DNA of 64,000 bases from Gemmatimonadales bacterium (GCA_009840115.1 VXOJ01000011.1:124001-188000); one strand, 5' to 3'. Positions 18,595-26,175 are shown, counted from the first letter of the stretch. Notes: generated by a model not told the origin, from the sequence alone. Numbers and translations: made by a program.

Positions 18595-20598
18595 ATCGGA
18601 ACACCCAATATCCCCCTGACGGACGACGCGATCACTCTGACGCTTCCCGACGGCTCCGAGCGGACGGTCGCCGCAGGCACGCCCGCCGCCGATGTCGTCC
18701 GAGGCATCAGCGAGGGGCTCTTGCGCGCTGCCCTCGCCGTAGAGCTGGACGGCGAACTCCTCGACCTGGTCACGCCGTTGCGCCGCGGCGGCTCCTTCCG
18801 CGTGCTCACCTCGCGGGACGCACAGGCGCTGGACGTGCTTCGCCACTCCGCGGCCCACGTCCTGGCCACCGCTGTCCGCCGGCTTCGGCCGGAAGCGAAG
18901 ATCGGCTTCGGCCCGTCGATCGAGGACGGCTTCTACTACGACTTCGAGGTCGACGAGCCCTTCACTCCAGCCGACCTGGAGGCCTTCGAGGAGGAAATGC
19001 GGCGCGCCGCCGCCGAGGCGGTTCCCTTCGAGCGAGAGGAAATCAGTCTCGACGAGGCTCGCATCCGCATGGCCGACGACCCGCTCAAGATGGAGCGCGT
19101 CGACGACTTCGACGAGGACGAAGTCATCTCGACCTACACCAACGGAGACTTTGTCGACCTCTGCCGCGGTCCCCACGTGCCGGACACCTCGCATGTTCGC
19201 CATTTCCGCCTGCTCAGCACCGCCGGCGCCTATTGGCGCGGCGACAGCGACCGGCAGATGCTGCAGCGGATCTACGGGACTGCGTGGTTCAAGGCGAAGG
19301 ATCTCAAGGCGCACGTACACCGGCTGGAGGAAGCCAAGCGGCGCGACCACCGCGTCCTCGGCAAGCGTCTCGACCTGTTCCGGTTTCACCCGTCGGCACC
19401 CGGCGCCGCCTTCTGGACGCCCCGCGGCACCATCCTCTACAACGAACTGCTCGCCTTCGAGCGCGCGCTTCAGAAGGACGACTTTCTCGAAGTCATGACA
19501 CCGTTGATGTACAACAAGTCGCTCTGGGAGACCTCGGGCCACTGGGGCAAGTATCGCGACGACATGTTCCTGATCCTCGACAATGAATCCGGCAACCACG
19601 ACTCGTCGCTGAAGCCGATGAACTGTCCGTCGCACTACCTGCTGTACCAGGCGAAGCGCCACTCCTACCGCGAACTCCCGATCCGCTACGTGACGTTCGA
19701 CGTTCTGCACCGCAACGAGGTTACGGGTGCTTTGTCGGGACTGACCCGCGTGCGGCAGTTCCAGCAGGACGATTGCCACTGCTTTATCGCCGAGGAACAG
19801 ATCGCCAGCGAAGTCGCGTTCCTGATGCGCTACATCCTGGACTTCTACGCGGCCTTCGGGCTCAGCGCGACGATCAAGTTTGCCACGCGCCCAGAGGTCC
19901 GGATCGGCGACGACGACCTGTGGGACCGCGCCGAAGGGGGACTGCTCGCCGCGCTCGAGGAGACCGGGCGGCCCTACGAGCTCAACGAAGGGGACGGCGC
20001 CTTCTACGGACCCAAGATCGACTTCGAAATCACCGACTCGATCGGCCGCGCGTGGCAGTGCGGCACGATCCAGCTCGACTACGTCGCGCCCGAGCGGTTC
20101 AGCCTCGAGTACGTGGGCCAGGACAACCGCATGCATCGCCCGGTTGTGATCCACCGCGCGGTGAGCGGGTCGCTGGAGCGCTTCATCGCGATCCTCGTCG
20201 AGCACTTCGCGGGCGACTTCCCCCTCTGGCTCGCGCCGGAACAGGTGCGGGTGATCGCGATCGGAGCGCACGGGATCGACGCCGCTGTTGCCGTTCGCGA
20301 CCGCATGGCCGAGGCGGGGCTGCGAGCGCACCTGAACCCCCGCGCCGCCGAGATCGACTTCCGCGAGGAGATCAAGGACGCGTCCAACCTCAAGGTCCCG
20401 TACATGGCCATCATCGGCAGCCGCGAGGCCGAGGCCGGGACGGTGTCGCTACGCGCCCGTGGCGCGAAGAAGAAGCAGGTGACGCTGCCGCTGGAAGAGG
20501 CGGTCGGTCGGCTCAGGCGCGAATCGGAGACGCGGGAGCTGTGGGGCGCGGGCGGAACGATGGAGCCGTCCATCGCGCCGCCATTCGGAAGCTCCTGA
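18595..20598 (+). CDS. thrS: Threonyl-tRNA synthetase, probable ATC start
   Basis: It charges tRNA-Thr. Domains in order: TGS (LTLPDGSERTVAAG), editing domain with HSAAH and CRGPH, class II catalytic core with motif 2 RNEVTGALSGLTRVRQF, Zn ligands in MNCPSH and QDDCH, and an anticodon domain ending in the C-terminal third. About 667 residues, normal for the family. The TGS frame has no ATG or GTG: the only well-placed start is ATC at 18595, 8 nt after AAGGAG (18581-18586); CTG at 18616 is a fallback. An 18-codon frame starting at ATG 18566 overlaps it in another register. The synthetase identity is secure, the start is not. Confidence 0.9.
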   Translation: MGTPNIPLTDDAITLTLPDGSERTVAAGTPAADVVRGISEGLLRAALAVELDGELLDLVTPLRRGGSFRVLTSRDAQALDVLRHSAAHVLATAVRRLRPEAKIGFGPSIEDGFYYDFEVDEPFTPADLEAFEEEMRRAAAEAVPFEREEISLDEARIRMADDPLKMERVDDFDEDEVISTYTNGDFVDLCRGPHVPDTSHVRHFRLLSTAGAYWRGDSDRQMLQRIYGTAWFKAKDLKAHVHRLEEAKRRDHRVLGKRLDLFRFHPSAPGAAFWTPRGTILYNELLAFERALQKDDFLEVMTPLMYNKSLWETSGHWGKYRDDMFLILDNESGNHDSSLKPMNCPSHYLLYQAKRHSYRELPIRYVTFDVLHRNEVTGALSGLTRVRQFQQDDCHCFIAEEQIASEVAFLMRYILDFYAAFGLSATIKFATRPEVRIGDDDLWDRAEGGLLAALEETGRPYELNEGDGAFYGPKIDFEITDSIGRAWQCGTIQLDYVAPERFSLEYVGQDNRMHRPVVIHRAVSGSLERFIAILVEHFAGDFPLWLAPEQVRVIAIGAHGIDAAVAVRDRMAEAGLRAHLNPRAAEIDFREEIKDASNLKVPYMAIIGSREAEAGTVSLRARGAKKKQVTLPLEEAVGRLRRESETRELWGAGGTMEPSIAPPFGSS

Positions 20599-20609
20599 AC
20601 CTGTACCGT

Positions 20610-21731
20610 CTAGGGACTCGCCAGAGAGTTCGTCGCTGCGAGGGCCATCACGGGGTAGAGCGTCCCGGTATACGTGATGAAGTGCCACGTCTCCGTATTG
20701 AGTGACTTCGTCCACCAGCGGCCCGATTCTCTCTGGTTCCGCGTGAGCCACTCGACGCCTCGCTGCACGGCCGGGTGCGTTGGCGCCACCCCGGCGGACG
20801 TCAGCACGACGACCGCCAGACCGGTTTGGTGGCCGTCACTCGCGGGATCGCCGAAGTCCGCCTCGGCTCGCAGGCGTTCCGCGCGGTTGCCCCGGCCCCA
20901 CTCCTCCGGCTGAGCGAACGAGCGGATCGACCATCCTCCGTCCGGACGCTGACGGTCCAGGATCGTCCTGACGATGTCCCGCTTTGTGTCGGCACTGATC
21001 ACGCCCGGCAGATACCCGTCCGCCCAGAGCAACGCCACGCGAGCGTAGTCATGGGGAGGAGGGACCCGCCGCAGGTACTCCCGCAGACTCGCGATCTGCC
21101 TCTGCAACTCGGGAGAGGTGGCCTGCTCGAGCCATCCCGGAGCCAGGCCCACACCCATGGCCGCAACGGTCGCGAGTTGATACGCGTCGGACTCGAACGG
21201 AGGCCATGTGTCCGGCGAGTGCCACGCCCCGTCGTCGCGCTGCAGGCTGAACATGAGCGCGAGCGCCTGCCCGGTCTCGGGAGACAGCCGCCCGTCCATG
21301 TGCGCATCCCAGGATGCCAGGGACGCGGCCAGATGCACGACTTCCGCAGGGTTCACATCCTGCTGGAGCTCTTCGGGGTCCGCGGCGAGCCTGTCCTGAA
21401 GACGCTCTTCGAGGAAGGCCCGGAAGTCTGCATCGGGCCGACCCAGGCTCTCGGCGAGTTGCGGACGAAGGATCCCGTACCAACCCGTGGTGTGACACGA
21501 GACGCAGCCGCGGTGGTTCGCCCAGGCCTTGGCTCCATCCTCCAGGTAGGCGAGCGCCCGCTCGAGAGACAGATTCTCTGCAATCGGCTCATCCGCCGAC
21601 GCCGGCGGGATGGAGATCTCTCCGAACTGATACTGGTACGCGCGGTGGTCGCCCCAGTCCTGCGCGGGAAGCTCGGAGCCGAGCAGTGAAATCCCGACGG
21701 ACAGTCCGATCGCGGCGTGCGTGAGTCTCAT
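20610..21731 (-). CDS. Exported c-type heme protein with terpenoid-cyclase-like helical repeats
   Basis: The 373-residue product has a Sec signal peptide, then one c-heme motif CVSCH at residues 76-80 inside HRGCVSCHTTGWYG. The rest looks like an alpha-alpha toroid of the squalene cyclase/prenyltransferase type: repeated blocks such as LFSLQRDDGAWHSPDTWPP, ILDRQRPDGGWSIRSF and WLTRNQRESGRWWT carry the QxxDGxW motif. The cyclase DxDD acid motif was not found, so a structural or sensing role is more likely than terpene cyclisation. The ATG at 21731 starts the signal peptide. Confidence 0.75.
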   Translation of the reverse strand: MRLTHAAIGLSVGISLLGSELPAQDWGDHRAYQYQFGEISIPPASADEPIAENLSLERALAYLEDGAKAWANHRGCVSCHTTGWYGILRPQLAESLGRPDADFRAFLEERLQDRLAADPEELQQDVNPAEVVHLAASLASWDAHMDGRLSPETGQALALMFSLQRDDGAWHSPDTWPPFESDAYQLATVAAMGVGLAPGWLEQATSPELQRQIASLREYLRRVPPPHDYARVALLWADGYLPGVISADTKRDIVRTILDRQRPDGGWSIRSFAQPEEWGRGNRAERLRAEADFGDPASDGHQTGLAVVVLTSAGVAPTHPAVQRGVEWLTRNQRESGRWWTKSLNTETWHFITYTGTLYPVMALAATNSLASP

Positions 21732-21860
21732 GGTCGAGCCCAATCCCAAGAGGTCCTCGTGCTGGGGCTACAGCCATCGTAAACGCCCGTTTGCCGCCAT
21801 GTAAAGGCGCGCCCGAGGCACCTTGACGCCGGGCACGGTCGGCATCTGCCGGTTCGGTCG

Positions 21861-22292
21861 TCAGGCGGGCCTCTCGATGCCGATCTCGGGTGCCGCAGCG
21901 GCGAAATGGCGGACGTTCCAGGTGACGATCGTCGAGGCGCGGGCCTTCTGCGCGCATGCCGCGATGAGCATGTCATACGTCTGCCCGCCGATCACCCCTC
22001 TTCGCTGCGCTCTGCGTAGCGCGCGCCAGGTCTCGGCCGCTGTAAGGTGTATGGTGGGGGTTTCGCCCCAGTTCGCCTCGAGCAGCGCGATGGCGTCTCC
22101 GGACCGCAGGCGATGGGGTCCGGGTAGCCGGGTGAGGACCGCGTACGTCTCCGCCAGCGAATGAGCGGCAAGCACAAGCTCTTCCCCGGCGCGCTCGCGT
22201 CGCGCGATCTCGGCACGGGTTCGCGCGTGGTGTTCGTGCCAGGCGCAGACCGTCGCGACCAGGGCGCTTGTGTCGCAGAGGTAACGGGTCAC
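21861..22292 (-). CDS. vapC: PIN-domain toxin (VapC-like)
   Basis: A 143-residue PIN ribonuclease. Acidic residues expected at the active site are visible: Asp in YLCDTSALVA near the N-terminus, Glu in SLAETYAVLTRLP, Asp in QTYDMLIAACA, and the TWNVRHF end motif. VapC toxins cut tRNA or rRNA. Its GTG start overlaps the antitoxin stop (GTGA). Fragments of the same cassette are found at 17283-17330 and 17436-17590. Confidence 0.88.
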   Translation of the reverse strand: MTRYLCDTSALVATVCAWHEHHARTRAEIARRERAGEELVLAAHSLAETYAVLTRLPGPHRLRSGDAIALLEANWGETPTIHLTAAETWRALRRAQRRGVIGGQTYDMLIAACAQKARASTIVTWNVRHFAAAAPEIGIERPA

Positions 22293-22570
22293 CCGGCCCC
22301 TTGAATCCCGCTCGCCGAGGGTGCGCCGGAGCGAAGGCTGGCCGTCGTTTTCTCGACTTCCGCAGCCGTCAACACCGGCTGACCCTCTCGCGGCACCGCG
22401 ACCACGGTGGAGCCATGCCGCTCGAGTGAGACATCCAGCGGTACCGGCTCGATCTCGATGCAGCCGTCCCGGACGCGGAATCGGACGCGGGTCCCGGGAC
22501 GCAACCGGCTTGCTTCTCGAACCGCCTTCGGCACAACCAGACGGCCAGCCTTATCGATGGTAGTTTCCAT
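22289..22570 (-). CDS. vapB: AbrB/SpoVT-type antitoxin (VapB-like)
   Basis: The 93-residue protein starts METTIDKAGRLVVPKAVREA, the swapped-hairpin AbrB DNA-binding fold, followed by RLRPGTRVRFRVRDGCIEIEP. The C-terminal tail is the part that should neutralise the toxin. It is coupled to the PIN toxin by a 4-bp overlap. AbrB-PIN pairs normally repress their own promoter; the short A/T-rich stretch at 22562-22590 upstream is the likely site, though no clean dyad was made out. Confidence 0.88.
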   Translation of the reverse strand: METTIDKAGRLVVPKAVREASRLRPGTRVRFRVRDGCIEIEPVPLDVSLERHGSTVVAVPREGQPVLTAAEVEKTTASLRSGAPSASGIQGAG

Positions 22571-22649
22571 GGTAATAATGATGCCATGTCGCGTGCCATC
22601 GATCAAGATGACCTCGGTTTGTCCCGCTATTCGAGCACGACCGACGCGA

Positions 22650-23072
22650 TCAAGGAGGCGATTCCGTGGGGGTAACGGCAAAGACCTCGACCGGCACCGC
22701 GACGTTCGGGACTCCGGCCAGCCGACGGTCCGTGGTGAGAAGGGGGGCTTCGAGAGCCTCGGCCAGTGTGACGTACGCGGCGTCGTACGCGGTGAGGTTG
22801 TGGCGGCGGGACCAGATCCTCGACAGGAGCGGCTCGTGGCCGTGCCGCCGCACATCGAGATCGAGGAAGTTGCGATACGCCTCGCCGGCGCGGGTCGGGG
22901 AGACGGCCCCGGTGCTCTCGTAGCGGCGCAGAACATGCAGGACCTCGAGGTCCAGGAGTTCGGGGGCGTGCAGGGACGTCACGGGGTCCGATACCCTGTG
23001 CATGATGCGGGCGCCGCGCCGCGTGCCGAGCACCAGCTCGACGACGGCCGATGCATCCAGGACCACGATCAC
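22650..23072 (-). CDS. Second PIN-domain toxin (FitB/VapC-like)
   Basis: A 140-residue PIN protein distinct from the one at 21861. Motifs are VVLDASAVVELVLG (first Asp), APELLDLEVLHVLRR (Glu) and LTAYDAAYVTLAEAL followed by LLTTDRRLA (later Asp residues). It begins 6 bp after the ribbon-helix-helix antitoxin stop, forming a standard two-gene operon with it. Expected activity is RNA cleavage when freed from the antitoxin. Confidence 0.88.
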   Translation of the reverse strand: MIVVLDASAVVELVLGTRRGARIMHRVSDPVTSLHAPELLDLEVLHVLRRYESTGAVSPTRAGEAYRNFLDLDVRRHGHEPLLSRIWSRRHNLTAYDAAYVTLAEALEAPLLTTDRRLAGVPNVAVPVEVFAVTPTESPP

Positions 23073-23078
23073 GCCGTT

Positions 23079-23309
23079 TCAGCGCCTCTCACGTGCCTCC
23101 CGCAGGACCTCGCTCGGGGGGGGATCGACGTCGATCGGCGGCAGCCGGGCGATGCGGGCGAACAGTTCTTCCCGGGTCGGCCTTTCCAGCGACTGGCGGA
23201 TCCCGCGGAGGACATAGTCCGACATCGATGTCCCGGCGAGCGCTGCGCGGGACTTGAGCCGACGGTGCAGATCGTCCGGGATGTTTCGGATCTGAAGCAT
23301 CTTTGACAT
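23079..23309 (-). CDS. Ribbon-helix-helix antitoxin (FitA-like)
   Basis: The 76-residue protein has the FitA-type N-terminus MLQIRNIPDDLHRRLKSRAA followed by SMSDYVLRGI, a ribbon-helix-helix DNA-binding dimer fold, and a proline-rich tail for toxin binding (LPPIDVDPPPSEVLREA). A perfect 9-bp inverted repeat covers its start codon and promoter (23304-23343), so it very probably represses its own synthesis. Confidence 0.87.
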   Translation of the reverse strand: MSKMLQIRNIPDDLHRRLKSRAALAGTSMSDYVLRGIRQSLERPTREELFARIARLPPIDVDPPPSEVLREARERR

Positions 23310-23343
23310 GTGATAAGCATGATTTCATGTTGTACACATGTCA
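23304..23343. promoter_or_regulatory. Operator and promoter of the fitA-like/PIN operon
   Basis: TGACATGTG at 23304-23312 and CACATGTCA at 23335-23343 are perfect inverted repeats 22 bp apart. On the minus strand the outer arm overlaps a consensus -35 box TTGACA (23345-23340), and the inner arm overlaps the antitoxin start codon at 23309. The spacing of about three helical turns between arm centres suits two ribbon-helix-helix dimers bound side by side. Confidence 0.7.
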
Positions 23344-23346
23344 AGT

Positions 23347-23366
23347 CTGGTCGTTGCGGCGAAGCT
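23347..23366 (+). repeat. 20-nt exact copy of an internal hicB segment
   Basis: CTGGTCGTTGCGGCGAAGCT at 23347-23366 is identical to 24128-24147 inside hicB, where it encodes Leu-Val-Val-Ala-Ala-Lys-Leu. Flanks do not match. It looks like a scrap of another hicB-like gene left between the two TA operons. Confidence 0.6.
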
Positions 23367-23484
23367 GGTTCCTAACGCCCGTGTGAGTGCCGGCCCAAGA
23401 CGATGGTGACGGGATGTCAGCGCGGAGGAGTCATCCGTCGTCCTGCTTCCGCGTCGTGGCCTCGGCGCTGCCAACCTTTAGAAA

Positions 23485-23541
23485 GAGTTATGGCGAGTTA
23501 GATGCATATAAGGGAAAACGACGTCTAATCACGCATAACTC
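23485..23541. repeat. Imperfect 18-bp inverted repeat in A/T-rich spacer
   Basis: The arms are 23485-23502 and 23524-23541. GAGTTATG pairs with CATAACTC at the outer ends and TTAGA with TCTAA at the inner ends, with five mismatched positions between and a 21-nt loop. No T-run follows, so it is not an intrinsic terminator. The rest of 23310-23696 has no recognisable gene. Confidence 0.5.
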
Positions 23542-23668
23542 AGTCAAGATGCTGTGGTCGCCCGCGTTGAAAGCGCCGTGACGTTGCTCGGTATTCTCAA
23601 CGCAACGGAGCCGATCAACGCAGCACTGGGCGGTGAGGAGATGATGATGGGTCGAAGGCACTGGATTG

Positions 23669-23686
23669 TCGTACCTTCGGGTACGA
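23669..23686. promoter_or_regulatory. Palindrome with TTCG loop just upstream of hicA
   Basis: TCGTACC (23669-23675) and GGTACGA (23680-23686) flank TTCG, giving a perfect 7-bp dyad that ends 10 bp before the hicA start codon. As DNA it is a plausible HicB operator; as RNA it would be a very stable UUCG hairpin next to the ribosome site. Either would restrain hicA expression. Confidence 0.5.
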
Positions 23687-23696
23687 TCTTGAGGGA

Positions 23697-23903
23697 GTGA
23701 ACGGTGCGGAGTTCGTGCGGCGAGCGAGGCGCTACGCACGGAAAGCACGCTTGGAGCTGCGGTTCGATCCCGGTCGCGGCAAGGGAAGCCATGGACTGCT
23801 CTACGTTGGGAATCGCCGCACGGTCGTCAAGCGTGGGGAACTCAAGCCGAACGCGCTTCGGGGCATGTTGAAGCAACTGGGAATCCGTGAGGAGGACTTC
23901 TGA
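23697..23903 (+). CDS. hicA: HicA mRNA-interferase toxin
   Basis: This 68-residue protein has the double-stranded RNA-binding-like HicA fold: an N-terminal helix, then GRGKGSHGLLYVGNRRTVV with the catalytic His in GSHG, and LKPNALRGMLKQLGI at the end. HicA cleaves mRNA. The start is GTG at 23697 with GAGGGA close upstream. Its last bases overlap the hicB ATG, so the two are coupled. Confidence 0.92.
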   Translation: MNGAEFVRRARRYARKARLELRFDPGRGKGSHGLLYVGNRRTVVKRGELKPNALRGMLKQLGIREEDF

Positions 23904-24331
23904 TGCGATACGTCTATCCGTGCGTGTTGACGCCGGAGAAGGACGGCGGCTACTCGGTGTCCTTCCCGGATGTGCCGGAGGCGCTGACGTGCGGCGACGA
24001 CCGGGACGAGGCCCTGGCGATGGCGGAGGACGCTCTGGCCGTGGCGCTCGGTTCGTACATGCAGTGCCGCGAGGACATTCCGGTGCCGGACACCGTGGCG
24101 GGCGAGCAGGAGATGGTCGCGGTTCCACTGGTCGTTGCGGCGAAGCTCGCGCTCTATACCGCCATGCGTGAGCAGGGGCTCACGAAGGTCGGCCTGGCCC
24201 GGCGCCTGGGCTTGAGCGAGGGGGCGGTTCGGAAGCTCCTGAACCCGAATCACCGCTCGCACATCGGGCAGATCGAAAGAGCGCTCGCGAAGGTGGGACG
24301 GCGGCTCGTCGCGGAGGACGCGGCCGTTTAG
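23903..24331 (+). CDS. hicB: HicB antitoxin with C-terminal HTH
   Basis: A 142-residue HicB. The N-terminal half (YPCVLTPEKDGGYSVSFPDVP, EALAMAEDALAVAL) is the partial RNase H fold that caps HicA. The C-terminal half carries a Cro/XRE-type helix-turn-helix (TKVGLARRLGLSEGAVRKLL), which should bind the palindrome at 23669-23686. Order toxin-antitoxin is usual for hicAB. Confidence 0.93.
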   Translation: MRYVYPCVLTPEKDGGYSVSFPDVPEALTCGDDRDEALAMAEDALAVALGSYMQCREDIPVPDTVAGEQEMVAVPLVVAAKLALYTAMREQGLTKVGLARRLGLSEGAVRKLLNPNHRSHIGQIERALAKVGRRLVAEDAAV

Positions 24332-24354
24332 CGCAGGCGGCCGGGCGGAGCCGC

Positions 24355-24645
24355 CTACTCCTCGCCGGCTTCGTTGAGATCCGCCAACAGCTCTTCCACG
24401 CTGGCGAATCGAGCCGTTCCGCGCCGCATCATCTCCTCCGCTTCGGCCATGGCCTCTTGGGTCTCGGCGTTCGGCACCCTTGGTCGGGTACACCGCGGGC
24501 AGTCCCTCATCGCTTCGGCGTCATCCTCCCGCTGTTGCGCGGCGATATCCTCCTCGGTGGTAGCGTCCAGCACCGCGTAATCGACCCTCCCCTCGGGCAG
24601 ACTCTCAGGATCGTCCAGATCAATCGTGATGCGCGTCGTGCTCAT
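24355..24645 (-). CDS. Orphan antitoxin-like protein with CPRC motif
   Basis: The 96-residue protein ends with an acidic helical tail, RGTARFASVEELLADLNE, seen in RelB/DinJ-type antitoxins. The N-terminus ITIDLDDPESLPEGRVDYAVLD is unlike a standard ribbon-helix-helix, and a CPRC pair lies in the middle, so a metal site or disulfide is possible. The ATG at 24645 is chosen because a perfect AAGGAGGT lies 7 nt upstream. There is no toxin gene on this strand nearby; it converges on hicB. Function uncertain. Confidence 0.6.
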   Translation of the reverse strand: MSTTRITIDLDDPESLPEGRVDYAVLDATTEEDIAAQQREDDAEAMRDCPRCTRPRVPNAETQEAMAEAEEMMRRGTARFASVEELLADLNEAGEE

Positions 24646-24792
24646 GTTTCCGACCTCCCTTCCCATGCTTCCGTGCTTCCTGCATCTGGTTGCGATACAC
24701 CATGCTAGCGGGTTGTGTGCCTGTCTGCCCGAGGACGGTGAGGCAGTGGGTGTCGACCTGGTAGGTTACGAGGGAAGGGAAGGAGGATGATC

Positions 24793-24885
24793 ATGAACGA
24801 CGCAGGCGGCGGGTCCGCGCGCTCGATGTTCCACCCTCCGCACCTGGGCGAGCTGATCCGCGAGAGCATGGGGAAAGGGCAATGA
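24793..24885 (+). pseudogene. Truncated HigA-like antitoxin N-terminus
   Basis: Thirty codons preceded by a strong AAGGAGG. The segment MFHPPHLGELIRES corresponds to the PPHPGE-L-x-E start of HigA antitoxins, but the frame stops before any helix-turn-helix. It may be a relic, or a short leader that couples translation to the next gene, with which its stop overlaps (ATGA). Confidence 0.5.
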
Positions 24886-25358
24886 CGGCGAGGTTGCGTT
24901 GGTTGCGGCGGATTGCGGACGGGCTGGTTCGGCAGAAGCAGCCGCAGGTCGAGGCGTGGACCTGCACGCCGTCGGCGGGCCACCCTGGCGAGACCGTGAA
25001 GGACGGATGCGGGACACGGCATCGGACACGCGCGGCGGCGGAGCGCTGCGCCCAACGCTTGACGCGGCGCATGCGGCGGCCCGTCCCCGGATTCCGGCGC
25101 GGGGCGCGGGACGCGATACTTCCGGCCGTCCCGGTGCGCATCGACCCGCGTACGGGGCGACGCCTTCCGCCCTCGACGCACGCCCAGTCGGAGGCAGGGA
25201 CGAGGGACGAGACGGTGGACGCCCTCGCGGCCATCGGGCGGCGCACGCGGCAGCAGCGGACGTGCGGGGAGTGCGGCCATGTCCGAGACGGGGCGCTGGG
25301 GGGGCGGTGTCCCGCCTGCGGGGCCGCCGTGGGCGGATTCGGGGTGGATCCCCTGTGA
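24882..25358 (+). CDS. Zinc-ribbon protein, uncharacterised
   Basis: A 158-residue basic protein with a C-terminal zinc ribbon CGECGHVRDGALGGRCPACG (C-x2-C-x11-C-x2-C). An additional Cys/His-containing stretch lies near residues 28-50 (WTCTPSAGHPGETVKDGCGTRH). The middle is Arg-rich, which fits nucleic acid binding. It is coupled to the truncated HigA frame upstream and precedes the endonuclease III-like gene by 34 bp. No family was recognised. Confidence 0.5.
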   Translation: MTARLRWLRRIADGLVRQKQPQVEAWTCTPSAGHPGETVKDGCGTRHRTRAAAERCAQRLTRRMRRPVPGFRRGARDAILPAVPVRIDPRTGRRLPPSTHAQSEAGTRDETVDALAAIGRRTRQQRTCGECGHVRDGALGGRCPACGAAVGGFGVDPL

Positions 25359-25392
25359 GGGCGTGCCAGTCGAAACCGGAGAGAGGCGACCG

Positions 25393-26175
25393 ATGTCGGT
25401 AGATCAGATCGTTTCCCGTCTAAAGCTGTTCGGCGCGAAGTCGATCGAGCGTGAGGAGGGCGTTTCCGGCATCGATGTCGAGCCTGCCGCGCGTGACCTC
25501 GTGAACGACCTCGAGCGTTATCCGCACGCTTTCGTGCTGGCCTGCATCGCGGATCGGCAGACGAAAGCCGACATCGCATGGGGTCTTCCGCACCTGATAC
25601 GCGAGGCGGCCGGGGGTTTCGACATCAACACGCTGCTGGGGCTTGAGAAGGATACATGGACCTCGGTACTCGCGTCGTCCGGCCACCGGCTGGCCACCAA
25701 GATGGAACAACTGCTTCCCGCGGCCATCCGGCACATCCGGGACAGGTACGCCGGGGCCGCCTCACGCATCTGGGCCAACGGGAGCAGCGGCGCTGCCGTG
25801 GCCAGACGGTTCCTGGCCTTCGACGGCGTTGGCCCGAAAATCGCTAACATGGCTGTGAACATCCTGATTCGCGACTTCGGGATCCGCCTCACGAGGCCCA
25901 TGCCCGACATCGCGGTCGATACGCACGTCCTGCGCGTGTTCGAGCGGCTGGGCCTTCTCGGCAGACTCGAGCACAGTCAGCTACGCTCGACCAAGGACAA
26001 GCAGGCACTTCGGCTCCAGCTGCGCGCTCGCGAACTCAACCCGGAGTGGCCCGGGGAACTCGACTGGCCCGCATGGTGGATCGGGAAGACCTGGTGTCAC
26101 GCGGGGCGCGACCCCGAGTGCTACAGGTGCGACATGAGGTCCGTGTGCCCGAGGGACGGAGTCACTTCGAACTGA
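25393..26175 (+). CDS. Endonuclease III-like HhH-GPD protein with Fe-S cluster loop
   Basis: This 260-residue protein has the helix-hairpin-helix FLAFDGVGPKIANMAVNIL followed by the catalytic Asp region MPDIAVDTHVLRVFERLG. The C-terminus has four Cys (CHAGRDPECYRCDMRSVCP) like the 4Fe-4S loop of endonuclease III, but with C-x7-C-x2-C-x5-C rather than the usual C-x6 spacing. The Lys of bifunctional glycosylase/lyases is Pro-Lys-Ile here. Sequence outside these motifs is divergent, so it may act on an unusual base or serve a defence role. ATG 25393 follows a GGAGAG ribosome site. Confidence 0.8.
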   Translation: MSVDQIVSRLKLFGAKSIEREEGVSGIDVEPAARDLVNDLERYPHAFVLACIADRQTKADIAWGLPHLIREAAGGFDINTLLGLEKDTWTSVLASSGHRLATKMEQLLPAAIRHIRDRYAGAASRIWANGSSGAAVARRFLAFDGVGPKIANMAVNILIRDFGIRLTRPMPDIAVDTHVLRVFERLGLLGRLEHSQLRSTKDKQALRLQLRARELNPEWPGELDWPAWWIGKTWCHAGRDPECYRCDMRSVCPRDGVTSN

